Assembly: GCA_020027635.1 (NCBI GenBank)
Contig: JAHKKL010000050.1
Span: forward strand, 1-9,091
DNA length: 9,091 bases
Direction of reading: 5' to 3'
DNA from: Gammaproteobacteria bacterium
GTDB taxonomy: Bacteria > Pseudomonadota > Gammaproteobacteria > UBA9214
Shown here: piece after piece, positions 5,849 through 9,091 of the stretch
Layout: each line of letters opens with the position of its first letter
How positions within the stretch are numbered: position 1 is the stretch's first letter
Position numbers and translations under genes: made by a program
Notes under the pieces: model-generated
What the model saw: the letters and a program-made list of their open reading frames with translations, nothing else
Told to the model about the DNA's origin: nothing
Databases searched by the model: none

Positions 5849-6763
5849 CTACTGCCACGCCCCTGCAAGCTGCGGGGTTTTTTCCAGAACTTCCAGGGCA
5901 TCGTGACGCACGTGATTCTGCCGCATCTGCTCCCGGAGCATGGCCTCGGTGACTCCGCCTTTCTCCACCAACTCTTTCAACAGGCCGAAGAAGAAGGCCT
6001 CCTGGGCGGGATCGGGGTGAGGCTGGTAGCGGCCGAGCAGCGCGTATTCGCCAAACAGTCGGCGCCGTGCCCGCATCAGCCAGGCCAGCGGCGGGAACAG
6101 CCGGAACCGTTCCGCCGGGCGCCAGTCGATGGGCAGGCCGGCCTTCCAGGGCTGGGTGCGGCGCCGGGTGTTGTGCAACATCTTCGTCCGGCCGGTCAGC
6201 TTGTCGAAGTCGTTCCACTCGTTTTCGAGTAGCCCGATGGTTTCGCGCGGTTCCTGCCTGAGGCAGATCCACGGCTGGTAGTCCCGTTGGAACTCGAACA
6301 TCTCGTTGAACTGTTCCTCCACCCGCCAGTGCGTGAGCCGGGCGCAGTCGAGCAGCATGACGCTGCTTGCCAGGCAGCCGTCGATGCGGCCCTTGGGGCC
6401 GGCGCGACGCCGGCACAGGATGGCCTTGCCCGACATGTCACGCGTCAGTAATTCCCAGACATCGCCCACGGCGAAGATGTCGGGATCGATCACCACGGCG
6501 CGCCCCTGGTAGCCCATCAACTCGGGCGGCATGAAGCGCAGCGGGGTGAAGGACTGCAGGTCGTCGTTGAGCCAGGGACGCTTCACCCCGTCGCGCAGGT
6601 AGAGCTGGCCCTCGCGTGCTCGGAGGAACGGGTAATCCTTGTGCTCGATGAGTCGGACGTCGAACCTGTCGTTGTGGCGGGAATTGCGCCGCAGGGCATG
6701 TTCGGCGACCAACGCGCCGACGATCTGCTTGTGATTGGTGTGTATGAAGACGCAATGTTCCAC
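5849..6763 (-). CDS. GT8/glycogenin-like glycosyltransferase, array copy 1
   Basis: A 304-aa soluble protein whose motif order matches GT-A enzymes of the GT8 (glycogenin/galactosyltransferase-like) type. It has an N-terminal strand CVFIHTN followed by a helix; VVIDPDIFAVGDVWEL with a DxD-type DPD at 93-95 for metal and sugar nucleotide; ASSVMLLD at 132-139, equivalent to the FNSGVxV strand; an EWN at 182-184; and MLHNT...TQPWKAGLP at 195-211, equivalent to the H-x-G-x-x-KPW segment that closes the active site. It is predicted to transfer a sugar from a nucleotide donor in the cytoplasm. The basic, aromatic stretch near 219-245 could touch the membrane. It starts at GTG 6763 with GGAGG nine bases upstream, and the N-terminus aligns with its paralogues. 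It follows copy 2 by 18 bp, so they form an operon. Family assignment is by motif recognition; donor and acceptor are unknown. Confidence 0.78.
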   Translation of the reverse strand: MEHCVFIHTNHKQIVGALVAEHALRRNSRHNDRFDVRLIEHKDYPFLRAREGQLYLRDGVKRPWLNDDLQSFTPLRFMPPELMGYQGRAVVIDPDIFAVGDVWELLTRDMSGKAILCRRRAGPKGRIDGCLASSVMLLDCARLTHWRVEEQFNEMFEFQRDYQPWICLRQEPRETIGLLENEWNDFDKLTGRTKMLHNTRRRTQPWKAGLPIDWRPAERFRLFPPLAWLMRARRRLFGEYALLGRYQPHPDPAQEAFFFGLLKELVEKGGVTEAMLREQMRQNHVRHDALEVLEKTPQLAGAWQ

Positions 6764-6781
6764 GATCAGATACCTCCGCGG

Positions 6782-7702
6782 TCAGCCGGTGCAGGCCGCG
6801 GGCGCCAGCGGCGGGGTGCGGTCGAGGACTTCCAGGGCGTCATGGCGCACGTGGTTGCGGCGCATCTGCTCCTTCAGCATGTCCTCGGTCACGATGTTCC
6901 GTTCCAGGCATTCGCGCAGCAGCCCGAAAAAATACCGTTCCTGTCCTGGATCGGGATGCGGCGAGTAATGACCCATCAGGCCGTACTCGCCGAACAGGGT
7001 CCGCCGGATGCGCTGTACCCAGCCCCTGGGCGGCAGCCACCGGAAGGTCTCCGGTGGCCGGAAATCGACGGGCAGGCCGGTTTTCCAGGGCTGCGTCCTG
7101 CGTTTGGTGTTGTGCAGCATCCGGGTGTCGTCATTCAGGCGATCGAAGCTGTTCCATTCGTGGCCGATCAGCCCGATGGTATGGCGGGGCTCGGTCTGCA
7201 GGCAGATCCACTTCTTGTAGTCGCGCTTGAACTCGAACATCTCGTTGAACTGCTCCGCGAACTTCCAGTGGGTCAGCCTGGCGCAGTCGAGCAGCATGAC
7301 GCTGGTGGCGAGACAGCCGCCAGTCTCGCCCTTGCGGCTGGAACGGGTGCGGCACAGCACGGCCTTGTCCGACATGTCACGCGTCAGTAATTCCCAAACA
7401 TCGCCCACGGCGAACACATCCGGATCGACGACGACCGCGTGTCCCGTGTAGTTCATCAGACCCGGCGGCGTGAAGCGCAAGGGGGTGAAGGCCTGCAAGT
7501 CATTGTTGAACCAGCGGCGTTTCACTCCGTCACGCAGATACAGCTGGCCCTCGCGCTCGTGCAACAACGGATAGTCGTTGTGGTAGACGAACCGCACCTT
7601 GAAGCGCTCCGCGTGCGCCGAGTTCCGGCGCATGGACCAGGCCGAAACCAGGGCGCCGACGATCTGCTTCTGGTTGGTGTGTATGAAGACGCAGTAATCC
7701 AT
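6782..7702 (-). CDS. GT8/glycogenin-like glycosyltransferase, array copy 2
   Basis: A 306-aa paralogue of the genes on both sides, with all motifs at the same positions: DPD at 93-95, ATSVMLLD at 132-139, HEWN near 181-184, and MLHNT...TQPWKTGLP at 195-211. It is the most diverged of the three complete copies. Over the first 110 residues it differs from copy 1 at about 30 positions, mostly at 20-50 (for example AWSMRRNSAH for EHALRRNSRH), and in the linker after the DPD domain. That could mean a different acceptor or donor preference. The ATG at 7702 has GGGAG six bases upstream. An 83-bp gap with two hairpins separates it from copy 3, and 18 bp separate it from copy 1. Likely cytoplasmic, with no signal peptide or TM segment. 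Product unknown. Confidence 0.78.
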   Translation of the reverse strand: MDYCVFIHTNQKQIVGALVSAWSMRRNSAHAERFKVRFVYHNDYPLLHEREGQLYLRDGVKRRWFNNDLQAFTPLRFTPPGLMNYTGHAVVVDPDVFAVGDVWELLTRDMSDKAVLCRTRSSRKGETGGCLATSVMLLDCARLTHWKFAEQFNEMFEFKRDYKKWICLQTEPRHTIGLIGHEWNSFDRLNDDTRMLHNTKRRTQPWKTGLPVDFRPPETFRWLPPRGWVQRIRRTLFGEYGLMGHYSPHPDPGQERYFFGLLRECLERNIVTEDMLKEQMRRNHVRHDALEVLDRTPPLAPAACTG

Positions 7703-7714
7703 GGCGTGCTCCCG

Positions 7715-7737
7715 CTTGATTTGCCCGGGGCATCAAG
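7715..7737 (-). promoter_or_regulatory. Stem-loop just upstream of the copy 2 ribosome binding site
   Basis: CTTGAT and ATCAAG form a 6-bp outer stem enclosing GCC-CCG-GGC, with a 2-nt bulge. On the minus strand the structure ends one base before the GGGAG ribosome binding site of copy 2. It could modulate translation or mRNA processing inside the array. The role is inferred from position. Confidence 0.35.
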
Positions 7738-7755
7738 GCCGCGAGACTATGACCG

Positions 7756-7785
7756 GCAGGTCCGGCCGATACCCGGCTTGCCTGC
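7756..7785 (-). terminator. Stem-loop directly after the copy 3 stop codon
   Basis: GCAGG/CCTGC and CCGG/CCGG pair into a two-part stem that begins at the base next to the stop codon of copy 3. No T-tract follows. It is more likely an mRNA-stabilising or attenuating structure than a strong terminator, since copy 2 follows closely. Confidence 0.35.
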
Positions 7786-8694
7786 TCATGCAAGGGCGAG
7801 GGGCGGGGTGCGGTCCAGGACCTCGAAGGCATCGTGACGCACATGGTTGTGGACCATCTCGTGGCGGATCATGGCTTCGGTGACCAGACCCGTCTCCAGG
7901 CATTCCTTCAGCAGTCCGAAAAACAGTTGTTCCTGGGCGTGATCGGGATGGCGCTGGTAGCGTCCGAGCAGCGCATATTCGCCGAACATCGTGCGCCGTG
8001 CCTTCATCAGCCAGCGCAGGGGAGGGAACAGGCGATACTTCTCCCGCGGCCGGTGATCGATCGGCAGGCCGGTTTTCCAGGGCTGCGTGCGGCGCTTGGT
8101 GGTATGGAGCATTTTCGTCTGGGGGGTGAGCGTGTCGAAGTGGTTCCATTCCTCCCCGAACAGCCCGATGGTCTCGCGCGGCTCGGTCCTCAGGCAGATC
8201 CAATTCATGTAGTCGCGCCTGAATTCAAACATCGCGTTGAACTGTTGCTCCACCCGCCAGTGCGTGAGCCGGGCGCAGTCGAGCAGCATGACACTGGTGG
8301 CCAGGCACTTGTCGGCGCAGCCCTTGGTGCCGGTGCGCGCCCGGCACAGGATGGACTTGTCCGACATGTCACGCGTCAGTAATTCCCAGACATCGCCCAC
8401 GGCGAAGACGTCCGGGTCGATGACCACCGCGCGGCCCTTATATCCCATCAGCTCGGGAGGCAGGAAGCGCAGCGGGGTGAAGGACTGCAGGTCGTCGTTG
8501 AGCCAGGGACGCTTCATGCCGTCGCGCAGGTAAAGCTGACCTTCGCGCGCCTGGAGGAACGGATAATCCTTGTGCTCAATGATGCGGACGTCGAACTTGC
8601 CGTTGTGGCGGGAATTCCTCCGCAGGGCATGTTCGGCGACCAGCGCGCCGACGATCTGCTTGTGGTTGGTGTGAATAAAAACACAGTGATCCAT
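7786..8694 (-). CDS. GT8/glycogenin-like glycosyltransferase, array copy 3
   Basis: First gene of the minus-strand array, 302 aa from the chosen start. It carries the same GT-A signature: CVFIHTN at the N-terminus, DPD at 93-95, ATSVMLLD at 132-139, EEWN near 181-184, and MLHTT...TQPWKTGLP at 195-211. By hand alignment it matches copy 1 at about 241 of 300 positions (near 80%). Identity is highest in the first 110 residues; differences cluster at 119-130, 163-200 and the C-terminal 60 residues. The frame is open up to 8721, adding nine residues. I chose ATG 8694 because GAGGG lies seven bases upstream and because all four paralogues begin M(D/E)(H/Y)CVFI. The gene is divergent from the fourth paralogue across 225 bp. 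Donor, acceptor and product are unknown. Confidence 0.78.
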   Translation of the reverse strand: MDHCVFIHTNHKQIVGALVAEHALRRNSRHNGKFDVRIIEHKDYPFLQAREGQLYLRDGMKRPWLNDDLQSFTPLRFLPPELMGYKGRAVVIDPDVFAVGDVWELLTRDMSDKSILCRARTGTKGCADKCLATSVMLLDCARLTHWRVEQQFNAMFEFRRDYMNWICLRTEPRETIGLFGEEWNHFDTLTPQTKMLHTTKRRTQPWKTGLPIDHRPREKYRLFPPLRWLMKARRTMFGEYALLGRYQRHPDHAQEQLFFGLLKECLETGLVTEAMIRHEMVHNHVRHDAFEVLDRTPPLALA

Positions 8695-8726
8695 CGCCAG
8701 TCCCTCGCTGAGTAAAATCACCTGCA

Positions 8727-8741
8727 GGCGGGAGTCCCGCC
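8727..8741 (-). promoter_or_regulatory. GC hairpin in the leader of the glycosyltransferase array
   Basis: GGCGGG-AGT-CCCGCC forms a perfect 6-bp GC stem with a 3-nt loop, 33 bases before the ATG of copy 3. If transcription starts further upstream, for example near the TAGAAT box at 8802-8797, this lies in the leader and could attenuate expression or protect the mRNA. It has no T-tract. Confidence 0.3.
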
Positions 8742-8919
8742 ATCACCCGGTCGATACGCACGGCGGTGCGGCAACCGGACCAAAAAAACGGGTCCAATTC
8801 TAGCAACACCGCACAACGCGGAGAATCAAACCCGGGGGTTGATGTTATCTTTTACGGGGAGTTATCAGAATATCCGTCGGGCGGCATACGCCTGTCGCGT
8901 TAATCATGAGGTGAAAGTC
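8742..8919. promoter_or_regulatory. Divergent promoter region between array copy 3 and the fourth paralogue
   Basis: This intergenic stretch must hold start signals in both directions. Leftward, a TAGAAT box (8802-8797, 5 of 6 to consensus) lies about 103 bases before copy 3, with a poor -35. Beside it GGACC/GGTCC flank a run of seven A (8777-8795). Rightward, TTGATG (8839-8844) and TATCAG (8863-8868) are 18 bp apart and would give a leader of about 45 bases. The stretch is visibly more AT-rich than the genes around it. These matches are modest; the location is stronger evidence than any hexamer. Confidence 0.4.
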
Positions 8920-9091
8920 GTGGACCATTGTGTATTCATTCAGGCTAATGAGAAACAGATGCTCGGCGCCATCGTGGCGGAATATGCCCTGCGGCGGAAT
9001 TCCCGCCATAATGAAAAATTCGATATCTGCATCATGAACTACGATGACATCCCCGTCTTCAAGCAACGGGAAGGCGCCGAGTTTCTGCGCG
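8920..9091 (+). CDS. Fourth GT8/glycogenin-like glycosyltransferase paralogue, 5' part only
   Basis: Only the first 57 codons are in the window; the gene continues past the right edge. The protein begins MDHCVFIQANEKQ and matches copy 3 at 35 of 57 residues (61%), including ALRRNSRHN at 23-31 and REG near 50. It is clearly more diverged than copies 1-3 are from each other here. Changes fall where the other copies agree, such as QAN for HTN and NYDDIPVF for EHKDYPFL. It starts at GTG 8920 with GAGGTG six bases upstream; the alternative in-frame GTG at 8911 overlaps that site and does not fit the paralogue N-terminus. The DPD, SSVMLLD and QPWK motifs would lie beyond the window, so it cannot be told whether the copy is intact. 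Confidence 0.75.
   Translation, partial: MDHCVFIQANEKQMLGAIVAEYALRRNSRHNEKFDICIMNYDDIPVFKQREGAEFLR

Noticed and set aside
5860..5886. Plus-strand hairpin followed by a run of T, resembling a terminator
   Set aside because: It lies within the C-terminal codons of glycosyltransferase copy 1, the stem contains a bulge, and no plus-strand gene precedes it.
6641..7390. Plus-strand open frames opposite the glycosyltransferase genes
   Set aside because: Similar antisense frames recur opposite each paralogue simply because the paralogues share sequence. There are no starts with ribosome binding sites.
5849..8694. Idea that the repeated DNA blocks are a CRISPR array or insertion sequence
   Set aside because: The repeats are gene-length, in frame and encode the same protein motifs. 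There are no short regular repeat-spacer units and no terminal inverted repeats or transposase.
8845..9066. Minus-strand open frame opposite the fourth paralogue
   Set aside because: Antisense to a plus-strand gene supported by homology to the three other copies and by a good GAGGTG site.

Overview
The window looks like chromosomal DNA of a moderately GC-rich proteobacterium. A gammaproteobacterium is my best guess, from the style of the two-component pair, the PsiF-like periplasmic protein and the acyl-lipid desaturase. Nothing here fixes the genus, and there is no rRNA, tRNA, CRISPR array, transposase or phage gene. Genes are densely packed. All complete genes are on the minus strand except the first, and a partial gene at the right edge is also on the plus strand.

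Left part (1-1293): a plus-strand AAA+ ATPase of the ClpX/HslU clade (143-1237) with a perfect TATAAT box upstream. It keeps the ATPase machinery but lacks the ClpX zinc domain, the pore-loop tyrosine and the ClpP-binding IGF loop, so it is probably not a classical ClpXP unfoldase. A convergent minus-strand gene for an unrecognised 116-aa protein (1294-1644) follows.

Middle part (1645-4644): a two-component system. The histidine kinase (2403-3959) comes first in transcription and overlaps the OmpR-family response regulator (1717-2406) by GTGA. The unknown 116-aa gene lies downstream of the regulator, behind a small hairpin. Upstream of the kinase is a small secreted PsiF-like protein (4130-4387) with its own terminator and a perfect 18-bp dyad next to its ribosome binding site.

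Right part (4645-9091): a membrane fatty acid desaturase with three histidine boxes (4645-5700), preceded in the direction of transcription by three tandem paralogous genes for GT8/glycogenin-like GT-A glycosyltransferases of about 302-306 aa (5849-6763, 6782-7702, 7786-8694). A fourth, more diverged paralogue starts divergently at 8920 and runs off the right edge. The first and third minus-strand copies are more alike (about 80% protein identity by hand count) than either is to the copy between them, and short DNA blocks are almost identical in all three. This suggests recent duplication or gene conversion.

The paralogous glycosyltransferase array is the most distinctive part of the window. 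The sequence shows the GT-A type motifs, but donor, acceptor and product are unknown. The adjacent desaturase suggests, without proving, a link to lipid or envelope modification.
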